Positions 10,151-21,344 of a stretch of DNA of 64,000 nucleotides are shown here, piece after piece. Origin of the DNA: Heterohyrax brucei (Eukaryota > Chordata > Mammalia > Hyracoidea > Procaviidae). A model generated the notes under the pieces. It saw only the letters and a list, made by a program, of their open reading frames with translations, did no database searches and was not told where the DNA came from. The stretch spans positions 50,652,333 to 50,716,332 of the forward strand of contig CM053141.1 in assembly GCA_028571685.1 (NCBI GenBank). Direction: 5' to 3'. The position numbers were made by a program, and so were the translations under genes. The first letter of the stretch is position 1. Each line of letters opens with the position of its first letter.

Positions 10151-10911
10151 GCACATCGAACAGATGTTTGAGAAAAAGGATGGGCAGGCATAGAAGAAAC
10201 CAAAAGAAATGGAAAAAAGCAACACCAGCTACCGAAAAATGGCACTCAGGAAGCTGGTTCGAGGAGGGACAAATAAATCTAAGCAGCTGGACTGAAGGAA
10301 TTTCCTCTTGGCCAAGAGACTGACGCTAGCAAGAAGCAAAGGAAGTCCAGGTGGGGGGAAGTGTGAGGTTAGGAAAGTGTGTATCACTGATTACTGGCTG
10401 ATCTGTGTCCTGCTGTGAGCTCCTGAAGGCACTTTTGCATAGTCCCCAAGCGCCAATCTCTAATGCAGGTGGGACGAATCCAAGCAAAATGGTTGCTGTA
10501 CTTCCCAGCCAGCTGAGTCACTGCAGCTAGCCAGGAGACTCTGGAGGTAGGTCAGTGGGGAGGAGATGGATGGGAAAGCATGTTTTTCTTGTTACCAGGT
10601 GCTTTGTCTTCTGTTGGGGTTTCCATGAAGTTGTTCCCACATGTTTCTCATCTGTCGATACCCAACAGGAGTCCAACATGGTGCATCCCTGCTGGGTTAG
10701 CTGATAGGGGACTTCCTCCTACATCTCTTCTCCATCTCAGTTCTCTGTCACTATCCTATTTCATTCGGTGCTTGGCTGAGATCACTTGACACTTCGAGTT
10801 CCCTGACTGATGCTGGTTTCTGTTTTACTTAGTTTTATGGTCTTTGCTGTGGAGGGACGGTGTGATACTTCTTTCTATGGTGCCATGTTGGCCAAAAACC
10901 AGAAGACTCTT

Positions 10912-11011
10912 TTCCCTGCCTCACAGAGTTTTGAAAGAGCACCTGGTGGTTTTGAATTGCTGACCTTTTAGATAGCATCATAACTCTTAACCAGTACACC
11001 TCCAGGCTTTC
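10912..11011 (-). mobile_element. Partial AfroSINE
   Basis: Minus-orientation SINE fragment with 'gcacctggtggttttgaatt', 'gctgaccttttagatagc' and 'ttaaccagtacacctccagg'. Only the tRNA-like head half remains; it abuts the L1 5' end. Confidence 0.8.
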
Positions 11012-11530
11012 CAGTTATCTCCATGGATATTAACAAATCCAGATGTGTGACTGTTTCACCTACCATTAGCCCTAACCAACAAGGAGTCCCCAGTAAACTT
11101 CTTGGTGACGCTAGTGTCCTTCTCAGCTCATTTCTGGTGGCTTTGCTGAATGCTGTGTTACCTGAGCTCTTCAATGGAACACAATCTGCTGGGGAAGTTT
11201 TCAAACTTACGTGGTACATCCATTCCAGCATACCTTCTTCCCTCAGTTTCTTCTTACTTTCCTCTACCATCCGCAAAGGAAAATTAGGCATGATAATTCA
11301 CTTCACTGGCAAACTCTTTGTCCAGGCCTCTAAAAAACTTCTTAGCTAGCAGTGAGCTTGCCATAGCCCATGGAGTCCTTAGCGGTGTTAAATCCTGTAT
11401 CCCCAGTACGAAGACCTTTGGCATATTTAGCTTTACATCCTATCCCTTTAATGAACATCTCCCAAATCCAGGCCCAGAAGCACTCTTTTGGGTCCTGCTA
11501 GCAGTGCAGAGCTGACTGTCAGGGTAGTAG
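11012..11530. other. Unassigned segment with frames on both strands
   Basis: Two overlapping frames of 108 (plus, 11023-11349) and 107 codons (minus, 10968-11291) cover it. The minus frame includes RMVEESKKKLREEGMLEWMY. I do not recognise a domain. It may be the remains of a transposon or retrocopy; I assign no function. Confidence 0.4.
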
Positions 11531-11706
11531 TCTTAGTTTCAGTTACTAGATGTCTAGCCTTGTGTGAGTTACTTAGGTTTCCTGTGCCTCAGTTTTGGCA
11601 TATGCAAAATAAGGATGATAATATTAATACTTGTCTCAGAATATTATTATAAGTACTACAAGTGATAAAATACACAAAATGCCTATACACAGTAAATACT
11701 CAAATT
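11531..11706 (+). mobile_element. MIR SINE
   Basis: Ancient mammalian MIR. The diagnostic phrases are 'gtgtgagttacttaggtttc', 'tgtgcctcagttttggca', 'aaaataaggatgataata' and the end 'cagtaaatactcaaa'. Confidence 0.85.
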
Positions 11707-12654
11707 TTAGAAGTTATCAGGGTCACTTCACTGACATATCAGATGGTTTCAGCTTCTTACGCTCTTTTGGGAATCTTGAATGTGGATCTGTGATCTGAGG
11801 GAACCTTAGATTGTACAACTACTTTGCTAAAATACTGGAATGCAACATAGTGTACTGTTAGCTCCACTCCATAGACTATGTGATAGTTATTACAGAAAAA
11901 AAGCAGTATTAGTAATTCACAATAATTTTTCAAAATATTACTGCATGACATTTTTAGCCTTTGTAGCCATCTCTCATTTAGGTATAACATGCTGCATTCT
12001 AGAAGCTTTTGTCAGCTTTCTTCATATGTTAGGCACTTTTCCTTAACTACAAGGCTGGGAACCATGAACCATCTGTATCTTTTAGCTCATGAGGAATAAA
12101 CTTTCCCCTGCAGCAGAGTTTTCCAGTTGTGTGTCTTTATAGATTAGCCTGATAATTCAGGCAAGACAGACATGCCACATAAAAAAATGTACATGCTGCG
12201 TATGAAATGACACAGCCCAAGATCAGAGAATGCAAGGTGTGCATGGGGTAAAGAACCTCTCTGCAGCACCAGAACAGAGCATAGATAGAAACAGGATTTA
12301 ATAAATATGACAAGCTAAATTTCAAGGGAGATGGACCTAGAAGGCACACAGAGGTGCTTCACAGCATAACTCAAAGTCACTCCAAATAGGAGCTTTTTTG
12401 TTGCTAGAAGGAATGGTACCAGCCAAAATGAACTGGTGTGTAGTCATCAGACAGAGTGGCAAAGACTATGAGGCTTCTAGGAGGCCACTAGGACTGACTT
12501 TACAAAGAAAATGAACTGTGGATGCTTCCAGAATTATTCTGAAAGCTGTATGATCATGTTGGCTGTACTAAATCACCCCTAGCAGTTCTACATTCAACAG
12601 ATAAATATCTATTTATTCAGTAAATATTTAGAAAAGATTACCTGTGACACGCAC
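11707..12654. other. Unassigned non-coding sequence
   Basis: Unique-looking DNA with several short frames (60-77 codons) lacking any recognisable domain. I see no named repeat. Confidence 0.45.
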
Positions 12655-12832
12655 ATGGTTGTGAATCTCAGCTCCACTATCTATTAGATGAGTGACTCTG
12701 ATTGTTTCATCACATACAAAAAAAGATTGCTCTTCATGGAATTGCATAAATATTAAATAGGAATATATATAAAGTTTTTAAAATTATACATGACACACGA
12801 TAAACTCAATAAATGTAGCAACATAATTATGA
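12655..12832 (+). mobile_element. Diverged MIR SINE
   Basis: Order of phrases follows MIR: 'gaatctcagctccactatct', 'gagtgactctgattgtttc', then 'aattgcataaatattaaata' and the end 'aaactcaataaatgtagcaa'. Confidence 0.65.
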
Positions 12833-13170
12833 ATATTGTTTTGACACTGGGGTCTGTGTAAGAAACACACAGGCTGCATACCTTCTGGGGGCCTACAGTC
12901 TATCAAAACTGACAACCAACTAGTAGTTCAACAAATACTCTGGCATCGTAGAGATTCTTTAGAAAATCTTTTTGCTGAGAATGAATAGAGAGCTTGATGA
13001 ATTTTCTTCATGAACAAGAACAGATATAGGAGGAAAAAAAATAAAGGAAAAAGTTCTGAGAAATAAAAGAAGTTGAACTTTTCTTTTCATAGAAAAGGAC
13101 TACAATCATTGTTAAGTATGACTCATGTTAAGTACACCAGAAATTGGAACATCTTTCTTTTAAAGAAGCC
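12833..13170. other. Unassigned non-coding sequence
   Basis: No recognisable element. Confidence 0.4.
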
Positions 13171-13540
13171 TGTTATGGATTGTATCTCTAAAAAATCTGT
13201 GTTGGAATCCTGACCCTTGTACTGTGGACGTAATCCCACCCAGGCTTTGTTATGTAAACCATGTCACATTAGTGTAGGTTATGTCCTAAACCTAATCAGT
13301 CCAGGACGACATAAGAGCAGCATAGAAACAGGGACAAACAAGCACAAACAGAGATAAGATAGACGACAAACGGAGACGGCCAAAGTTCCAAGGAATGCTG
13401 GGGCTATAAATGCTGAGCAAAGGACTTTTCCACAGAGCTGACAGAGGGGGGGCATTCTCCTATAGCTGATGTCCAGAATTCCGACTTGGAGCCTCCCAGA
13501 CTGTGAAAAAATAAATTTCTGTTCTTTTATGGCATTTTTT
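13171..13540 (+). mobile_element. MaLR-like LTR, 3' end missing
   Basis: Starts 'tgttatggattgtatctcta', a standard MaLR LTR start, and reaches 'cctcccagactgtgaaaaaa' and 'taaatttctgttc'. The usual terminal segment is not seen. A piece of the same LTR family lies nearby in reverse at 13733-13855. Confidence 0.8.
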
Positions 13541-13609
13541 CTTACAACATACATAAACTATGAGGAATCTGGCAGAATAGGAGAACACTGTACTTACAGA
13601 AATGTACAG

Positions 13610-15198
13610 AAGACATTTTTTAATGGAAATCAAAACTACAGTGAGATCCCATCTAAACCCAGCAAGGCTAGCATTAGTCCAAAAACACACAAAATAAGAA
13701 ATAATATGCTGCTCCTATGGCATTCCGAAGTGATTAGGTTTAGGACATACACTATACTAACATTATTACCATAACAAAAAAACAAGTTATTCCCAAAAGG
13801 GATTTACATCTACAGTACAAGGGTTAGGGTTCCAACACGTGTATTTTAGAGATGTTATGGAAAGACTGGAACGCTTATACACTGCTAGTGGGAATGTAAA
13901 ATGCTACAACCACTTTGGAAACCAGCTTGGTACTTCCTTTAAAAGTTACAAATAGAAGTAACATACATTCCAATAATCGCACTCCTTGGAATAAAACCTG
14001 GAAAAATAAGAGCCACAACATGAGCAGACATATGCAGACCTGTGTTCATTGCAGCACTGTTCGCTATAGCAAAGACATGGACAGAACCTCGGTGCCCATC
14101 AGTGGGTGCATGCATAAAAAAATTATGTTATATTCACACAATGGAATGCTATGCAAAAATAAAGAAAACTCTATAAAATAGATGAAGCTGGAAAGCATTA
14201 TGCAGTATGAAACTAGTCAGTCACCAAAGGACAAATGTTTTCTGTGATTACTATTATAAGAAATCAACAAAAGTTTTAAACACAGAAGAAAACTTTCTCT
14301 GATGGTTATGAAGGTGACGAAGGAGAGAGAGAGGGGTATTTACTACTTACATAATAGAAAAAAAATTTTAGGTGAAGGGGAAGTCAACACAATTGGATTA
14401 AATCTAAAACTAAGACATTTCCTGAATATAACCAAACACTCTCTAGAGAGACAGAGCAGCAGGGGCAAAGATCTGGGGACCAAGTCTTCAGGGGGACATC
14501 CAGGCCAATTGGCATAACAAAGTTTATGAAGAAAATGCATCCCACTTTGGTGAGTGGCATTTTGTGTCTTAAAAGCTAGGTAGTGGCCATCTAAAGTACA
14601 TCAGTCACAACCCCACTATGGCAAAGGAAAATGAAGAACACCAAAGATAGGAGGAAAATGTAAGCCCAAGAGACAAAAAGGGCCACACAAAGCAGATGCT
14701 AGCCAGCTACCAGCAGTGACTGCCCGGACAGGGAGCAGAACAGAGAGGTCATAACAGAGTGAGAGAAAAACGGGATGCAGAACTCAAATTCTCATTACAA
14801 AAAGAACACACCTGATGGTCTGGCTGAGACTGGAGGGATCCCAGAAATCATGGCCCCCAGATCTCTATTAACCCAGAACTGAAACCATTCCCTAAGCCAA
14901 TCCTTCCAAGATTAAACTGAACTATAAGACATAAAATGATACTGGTGCAAAGTGTACTCCTGGGCTCAAGCAGATACATGAGACAAAACAGGCAGCCCCT
15001 GTCCAGAGGTGAGATGACAGGGTGGAAAGGGACAAGAGCTGGTTGACTGGACACAGGAACAACAGGGTGGAGTGGAGCAAGATGCTGTCACTTTATGAAG
15101 GGAGCAACTAGGGTCACCTAACAGTGGGTGGATAAGGTTTTCTATGAAAAACTGACTTGAATTGTAAACTTTTACTTAAACCACAATAAAAAAAAAAA
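13610..15198 (+). mobile_element. LINE-1 3' end, 5' truncated
   Basis: Starts in the C-terminal part of ORF2 ('aaatcaaaactacagtgaga'), continues through 'cttatacactgctagtggga', 'cattgcagcactgttcgcta' and 'ggacagaacctcggtgccca', and then a long 3' UTR to 'aaaccacaataaaa' with an A-tail at 15188-15198. An LTR fragment at 13733-13855 interrupts it. ORF2 is not open. Confidence 0.88.
13733..13855 (-). mobile_element. LTR fragment, same family as 13171, nested in L1
   Basis: The reverse complement aligns with the first 120 bp of the LTR at 13171: 'gtgttggaaccctaaccctt', then 'gtcctaaacctaatc'. L1 sequence resumes directly afterwards at 'gactggaacgcttatacac'. Confidence 0.78.
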
Positions 15199-15239
15199 AA
15201 ATGAATTGTCATCTCACATCACATACACTCCTTCAGCCA

Positions 15240-15610
15240 TTCCATGTATAGAAAGTATTCATACCCATTTGAAATGTCAGACGTGGAATATTACTTATCG
15301 CAGCATTGTATGTATGGGCAAGATATACATTATGGTATATCCGTACAATGGGATTCTTAGCTGACAAGCAAAGAAGGAAGAAATTATTTCTGTATTGATT
15401 TGGAAATCACTACAACATACCTGAAGTGAAAAAACCAAGATGGAGTGCAATGTATTTGGAACGTCCTTATTTACATATAAGTAGAGGGAATAATAGCACT
15501 GAGAGATGCCCAAGAAACTGTACCTTGTAAAGAGGAACTTGGTGACTGGGAATTGTTATGAGAGAGTCGTCGGGGGGTGAGACTCTGGCACTTTTTCAAT
15601 GGTAACCAGT
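15240..15610 (+). mobile_element. Older LINE-1 (L1M-like) 3' end
   Basis: Recognisable remnants: 'tatggtatatccgtacaatg', 'cctgaagtgaaaaaaccaag' and 'aactgtaccttgtaaagagg'-like sequence follow the order found at the 3' ends of old mammalian L1s. It is more diverged than the preceding L1. Confidence 0.55.
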
Positions 15611-15765
15611 GGGGTTTTGATCTATGAAGTGGGGTTGCTGGAGAATTAAATTTGCCTCATTTGCTGTCTGGTTATGAAACCTGGACATCAAAAAGTATAA
15701 ATCAGTCAAAGAGTAGAACTCATCAAATTTCAGAAGAGGAAAAAAAAACATAGAATAACAAAACA

Positions 15766-15930
15766 AAACCCAAAACACTGAAATCTAGTTAATTCTGACT
15801 CATAGTGGCGCTCTGGGGCGGAGGAGAACCCCCGCACAGGGTTCCCAAGGAGCACGTGGTGAATCTGAAGTGCTGACTTTTTGGTTAGCACATGCAATGT
15901 AGCACTTAACCACTATACCACTACGGTTAA
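15766..15930 (-). mobile_element. AfroSINE copy
   Basis: Minus orientation: 'ctagttaattctgactcata', 'gggttcccaaggagcacgtg', 'ttttggttagcaca' and 'cttaaccactataccactac'. Near full length, diverged. Confidence 0.88.
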
Positions 15931-17075
15931 AATTTTTTTGTATTTTTAGTAAAAATTCTAAAAAAAAATTTTGAAATAGTTTTCCTTATACTTTATTGAT
16001 TCTCAGTATAAGGAAGATCCTTACCCAAACTGTACTGAGTAAATCTGAGGAGCAGAGAAGTTGTTTCAGAGAAGCATTGCTCTGACACTGAAGACACATG
16101 AGATGGGCCAGAGAAGAGCACCTCTTCACCTTGCTGGGGCAGGGGCTGTGGCTTTGCATGACACTTTGCAAAATGAAACATAACATACTTTCCTGACAAG
16201 CTACTGAGAACGCTTGAACATTTATGTATGTGCCTAAATGAAGAAGCCTGGGCCAGGAATCGGAGGGTCACGTGGTACTGCTAAGTGCTCGGGATCTTGG
16301 AAGTTGATACTTTGTCCTGGCACCTTCTTGTAGTCCAGCAAACCTGAAGCATGCTGGGGCCAACTCTTTGCCAGCGTTTGTAGGGCAGGCCTGGCCAGTC
16401 TATATTAATGGATCGATACACGGCTATCTGCTGGGGCCTGTTCAAGGCTCTCTTCACACTGTTCCCATATCTTTAGAGAAAACAGAACGCTATTTTTAAA
16501 CTGGACTTGCAGATGTAAGATATGGTGATGGACCTTACTGTTTCATTTAGATGTACTTTTTTCTTGAGAAAATTGCCATCAGTCTGACAAAAAGTTAAAA
16601 CTATACCTCTAGTACAATACAGAGTAAACTAAAAACATGTTAACTTCTCTAGTATATTTATTTATCATCCAATGGGATACAGAGTTCATATTTTATTTTG
16701 AACCATCTCACATTTTTTCATAATCTTATTGTTAAAATTTTGGAGGAGAAGCTCAGGGTTTTCCACATAACATCCACAGTTAAAGAAAATATAATCAAGT
16801 AGTCTTATTTTGTTTACTTCTCTTATTTTCTAGGTTATTATTATTTTGAAAACTAATTAGAGAAAAGAAAATAATTGTCAAACTCATGTATTTAATCGGT
16901 AAACATTTAGTGCACATCATAGGATAAAAGATCAGACAGGACACATTCAAGTTCTGTGTGTGTATGTGTTTATGTGCATGCTTCTGCTAGGAGCAAGAAA
17001 ACCAACAGGTATTACAGGAAGCAATTCTTCATAGTCAGAAGCTATTTTTGTAATCCATTTCTTCAAGAAGTTTAT
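15931..17075. other. Unassigned repeat-poor sequence
   Basis: I recognise no transposon over more than 1 kb. Two overlapping minus-strand frames near 16000-16270 lack recognisable domains. Confidence 0.45.
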
Positions 17076-17340
17076 TTTTTTCATTCATTTAACAAGTATT
17101 ATAGGATATGTCAGGTACCATTGTAAGCACTGCTTTGCAGTAATAGACAAAAATAGTAGACAAAGTCAAGTCTTTGCTCTTGTGTTCAGAGGTGAGGAGG
17201 GATTGGCAAACAATAGCTGAATACCAAAATATTATAGATTAGATGATGAGAGTGCTAAGAAGAAAAGCAGAACAAAATAAGATGACTGAAGATAATTGAG
17301 GATGATGGAAGGGGTTGTGTTTTAGAAGGGCTGGTTAGAG
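17076..17340 (+). mobile_element. Possible ancient L2/MIR-like repeat
   Basis: The sequence 'ttcatttaacaagtattata', 'taccattgtaagcactgctt' and 'gtgctaagaagaaaag' follows a widespread old mammalian repeat pattern. Divergence is high, so the family is uncertain. Confidence 0.4.
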
Positions 17341-18873
17341 AATGTCTTTAGCTAAGAAGACATGGAACAGACTAGTGAATAGAATGAGGTCCTTATCCAT
17401 CTTCAGGAGTTATTACCCAGGTAGTGGTCAGCAAGATTATGGATGGCTAGATTACTTTCCTGTCTGAGTATCTATAGGATACATTTGAGCAATGAGCTCA
17501 ATTGCTGTCTGACAGTAGATTGCTCAGAGTTCAGCCCTACTGATCCAGGGATGAATATAAACTCTGCTCAGGAAGAAATACTGATGGTAGTCAGAGGAGA
17601 GCCACGCTGGCTGGCTTGCAGAGCCAAGTGGGGCCGGAATGTGGCTGTGCAAGCTTCTCAGCAGACAGTCATTCTTGATAATTTCTAGTCTCTTCCACAC
17701 ACGGTTTAAACTCATTTATTATCTCAGTCTCCTGAATCAGGGTTGTGAGAAGAAAACATGTCAAGATAGTAACAGAACAAGATAATGGGTGTAAAATGAC
17801 AGAAAACAGGAAAGCTCTTCCTGAATGAGTTTCAATTTTGTCACAAAGAAAGAAGAGTCAGTTAAGCATGAAAAAGGCAACTGATATTGTAGTTGGGAAA
17901 TGATTCATTCAGTTTTCTCAGGTAAGGATTCTAGTGAGCTACCAGTGGAAATTAAACCCAATTAATCAGTTACTGGTTTGAGGTCAAGCACAGTGATTTG
18001 AGTCAATGAGAGATTTAAGTGTAATACTTTTGGTTAATGACAAACTTGGAGGTACCTCAACTTACACAAACATAGTCTTTCGTTTAACGCCCCCCCCAAA
18101 AAGGCTTTTTATAGCAGCATATTTAGAAGTGTTCTTCCAAAGTATTTTATGAAAGGTTATTGAGTGCTTTTTAGAGACTACAAAAGCTGTATTTTTAATG
18201 CTTTTGGTAAGCTCAATGAAGATCATTAAGTGCATATTTAATGATGTGCAAAAGCAAAATGATTCTCACATCAATAAAGCAGACCCAATCTCAACAGACA
18301 GGATGTTAAAGGAAGAAGGTGGTCACACTTATTGTGAACCTTCTGAAATTCTTCTATCATTTTTAATTTCCTGGTTACTTGAATAAATGTCTCATTTCTT
18401 CTCATATTCATTGAGAAAATTGAGTATCGGCAAGAGTGATTTTGAAGTAAGTGCCTCTAAAACAAAGATGAATCACAGTGTCACTTTTATTCATTTGGTT
18501 TGAGGAGACAAAGTTTTTATATTCCTAGAAATGTATATACTTCTTTTTTTTTCCATATTTGGATTTTTCTGGATTTTTCAAAATGTTTACAATAAGTATC
18601 TGTAGAATTTAAAGACTCTTAAAATGAAACAATAAAATCTTTGATATAGAGATTTAAATTTTTTTTTTTCAATTAACTTCCTTTTGGTGATTCAGCCTCC
18701 GACTTTTAGGCTCACTAGCTCTTTTCCAGTCGACAGATAGGCCATTTAAATATCTGAAGAGCACTCTCTTCGTGTTTCCTGCCATTTTCTCTAGGCTTCC
18801 CAGATTCATTTCCCTTTCCTTTGCCTTTTGTCCAGCTATGTGTTTCCTTTTTAATCTTGGTCATTCTCTCTTG
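17341..18873. other. Unassigned repeat-poor sequence
   Basis: No recognised repeat or exon. It contains short homopolymers ('ccccccc' near 18091, T-run at 18660). Confidence 0.45.
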
Positions 18874-18897
18874 CCAAGCCAGCCAAGTGCCGTCGAG
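18874..18897 (-). mobile_element. 24-bp AfroSINE tail insertion
   Basis: The 24 bases are the reverse complement of a SINE 3' end ('gacggcacttggctggcttg'). They are flanked by the 5-bp direct repeat 'tcttg' at 18869-18873 and 18898-18902. No other part of the SINE is present. Confidence 0.65.
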
Positions 18898-19439
18898 TCT
18901 TGGGTGAAATAAAATTTATCTGTCCCTCTCAAATGTGAATCAGGAGCTATGGTGTTGTTTATTTGTAAAGAGAAAATCTATAAATGTAACTTATCGTAAC
19001 TGATTTTTTTCTAGCACTCACTTCACCAAGCTGCGTTCTGTTGAGGTTTCATTTGACTTAGACTCTTGCATTTGAATTACATCTACTAGAGTGAGATATT
19101 TTCCCTCAAAGTTGACATTAAGTAATTAGGTTTTCAACAAAAAATTAGGGATTATATTTTTTACAAATATTGTCTCCAAGCAGTCAACATATTTAAGTAC
19201 ATAATTGCTGATCTTTCAATCCATCTAACATAGTTTCTTTCTTGCCTAGATCCATGTGACCCAACATACGTGATCATGCGTCCATGTGCTCAGGCACAAA
19301 TTTCTGATGAACATGCTGAACACTGCAGAAAAAGTCAAGGAAAGATTTTTGTGGCATGTTACCAGAGACCTACCCTCCAAGTGATATTGGTTTATTAATC
19401 AGAACATTTTTGATAATATAATTAAGCAGTTAATGATGA
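18898..19439. other. Unassigned repeat-poor sequence
   Basis: No recognised element. Confidence 0.4.
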
Positions 19440-19577
19440 TCACCCTTGTAATTCTGCTAACAGCCTTAAAAATAGACAATGAAGATTACTGGCCTTATTT
19501 CTCAGATGAGAAGATAAAAGCACTAAGATTGCAAGCTTGGTTTCAAACTCAGGTGGTCTCACTCTAACAAGCAGACA
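19440..19577 (-). mobile_element. Diverged MIR SINE
   Basis: Reverse MIR order: 'attactggccttatttctca', 'gatgagaagataaaagcact' and 'caaactcaggtggtctcact' correspond to the 'gatgaggaaactgaggc' and 'cccaggcagtctgac' parts of the reverse MIR consensus. Confidence 0.6.
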
Positions 19578-20084
19578 TAAAATCTCTATTATTACTATTG
19601 CTCATGGGTCTTCTCCAGCATTCCGAGGTTGTTTACCTGTGAAATGACCACTCACGGCCAGATGTACCCCCAGTTGTTTTCCTTCTCATCTTGTTTCTGC
19701 AAGTTACCTTGATGCTCATACTCCTGTAATTTTGGTTTGGTTGGATTCATTGCTTTCTGACTTCTATACTAGAAAACAAGAACATCAAATTATCCTGAAA
19801 ATTAAGTTGTATACATTCATTTATGTAATTTTAGAAGCCAAATGCGTTTAAATATCCGTCTTACTTAACCTGGATTTACAGAGAGCCTCTTGATGGAACA
19901 TCATAACATTTTAACATGTGTCAACTAATCTGAGACATAAAAGGAAATATTTGTAAAATTATCCATATAGAAAGAGAACCAGTAACCAGACTGGAAACCT
20001 GGAAAATGATGGAAAAATCGACATGAAGAGTGCCAGTGAAGTTTGCAAACTTATCCTAGAAAAAGTGCTACATACCTCATTGCT
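19578..20084. other. Unassigned sequence
   Basis: No recognised element. Confidence 0.4.
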
Positions 20085-20400
20085 GAATATCACTAACGGT
20101 CACCATAGAAGTTCTGTCCTTTGGAAGCTACACACCAACAACAGCGCCTAGTCCACCCTTCAAAGCAATTTTGGAACTCTTTTTCTGGAATGGCCATCAG
20201 AGCTGTCATCATACCACCCTTGATGGCCTAAATGTCATCAGAATGTCTTTGCTTTATCTTACCTTCAGGTAAAGAAAAAAAGTCACTAGGGACCAGATCA
20301 AGTGAGTAGGGAGGGAGTTCCAGTACAGTTATTTGTTTGCTGTCTAAAAACTCCCTCACAGACAACTACACAATTAACTTTGTGAACTTGACACCTCACT
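20085..20400 (-). pseudogene. Mariner transposase C-terminal fragment
   Basis: Minus-strand remnant of a Tc1/mariner DNA transposon. From about 20390 down it reads SVREFLDSKQITVLELPPYS followed by LDLVPSDFF, matching the mariner 'REFL..ITVL.HPPYSPDLAPSDFF' block; the Asp after PPYS is the third residue of the DD34D catalytic triad. It goes on through KIKQRHSDD and an IPEKEFQNCFEGW motif to VASKG at about 20100. Stop codons interrupt the frame (for example after HSDDI), and the N-terminal DNA-binding half and the first two catalytic Asp residues are absent. It is a dead relic of a host-independent transposon. Confidence 0.75.
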
Positions 20401-20404
20401 ACCG

Positions 20405-20525
20405 TGTGCAATGGCCGTTCTAGAAAGTGTTTTAAAATTGCTTTGAAGGGTTGACTGGGCACTGGCATCAGTGGATAACTTCCCAAGGGGAGTATTTCAC
20501 AGGTGACAGCAGTGATATTCAGCAA
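20405..20525 (+). pseudogene. Second mariner transposase C-terminus, opposite strand
   Basis: Plus-strand fragment reading NCFEGLTGHWHQWITSQGEY, then FTGDSSDIQQ and a stop, the usual end of a mariner transposase. It overlaps in content with the minus-strand fragment at 20085-20400, so it comes from a second copy (or an inverted duplicate), not from the other half of the same one. One indel lies just upstream of NCFEG. Confidence 0.72.
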
Positions 20526-20599
20526 TGAGATCTGTAGCCCTTAGAACAACTGAGTTCATTGACTTAATTGTCAGACTTCATATACCACAGTTTCTGTCG

Positions 20600-21115
20600 T
20601 CTGACAGGAACAATATTCCAACAGAGTTCAGTTGGGCATAGATATAGGTTGAATGACACAATTAGGTTGTTGATGTCAGGTATAAAAGACCCAGCTGATG
20701 GTAGGTAGGAATGTTTGTTCAACACTGCCCTATTTCCCTTCACCTACCTTCAGAGGTCTTCAAAACGTTTGAGGCTCCACCCCGCTCCCCCCACTTTCAG
20801 ACCTCTATAATCTTTCTTCTGCTGCTTCTTCAATCCTTTTCCCTACTTTTGCACAGAATTCGTGGTAGGAAAAATGGAATTGGAAGGTGGACCAGGCCAG
20901 GTAATACAGGGCGTACACCACTTGACTGTATGATACTGAATAGGCTGAACATTCCACCTGACCAATAAAAGCTCTGTGAAGTCTTCTTTGTATATGGGTG
21001 CATAATCCTTTTGCTACCTGTCAGAGTGCTGGCAACCACATGCACCCGCATCTGACTACCTTCCAAAAATTGTGACTCTTCTAGAGTGCTAGCCCATGTC
21101 CCTGGCGAGGGCAAC
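20600..21115 (+). mobile_element. Possible ERV-type LTR
   Basis: A promoter-like 'aggtataaaagaccc' at about 20678 and a polyadenylation-like 'ccaataaaagctctgtg' at about 20964 are arranged as in a gammaretrovirus-like LTR. Boundaries are not readable with confidence and no target-site duplication was seen. If an LTR, it is a solo fossil. Confidence 0.35.
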
Positions 21116-21344
21116 ATACATGGTGCTAAAGGATTAATTTTGTTTTTAAGAGTGTTTAATTCTGTATTATTTGAATGTTTTAATTTTCAAGGTATTTATT
21201 TACTCATTTTTATATTGATTCATCACCAGTAAGAAGTTAAATAATACCAAATTTACGCGAATCAAGAGAAATTTGCCCATGGACACCTGTCAGTACGTCC
21301 ACTAAAGACTGGAAGACAGTGTGGTGAGTTTTGCTAAAATCCAT

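Larger units (their letters stand above)
8563..10905 (-). mobile_element. LINE-1, 5' part, minus strand
   Basis: Read on the minus strand the element begins near 10905 ('atggcaccatagaaagaag'), runs through a long GA-rich 5' leader with repeated units, a decayed ORF1-like stretch (about 9130-8900; residues resembling VEEKARELPDREFKSL) and the start of ORF2 near 8600 (the NNYTEIKWPKCT segment, the counterpart of the L1 endonuclease N-terminus). It stops there, so it is 3' truncated. A TG/CG microsatellite sits in the ORF1-ORF2 region. The family assignment rests on the ORF2 segment; the leader differs from those of the L1s at 27.9 and 57.7 kb, suggesting another L1 subfamily. Confidence 0.65.

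Noticed and set aside
20298-20525. 75-codon minus frame as a small protein
   Set aside because: It is read in the wrong phase relative to the mariner transposase fragment (the transposase phase gives REFL..ITVL..PPYS).
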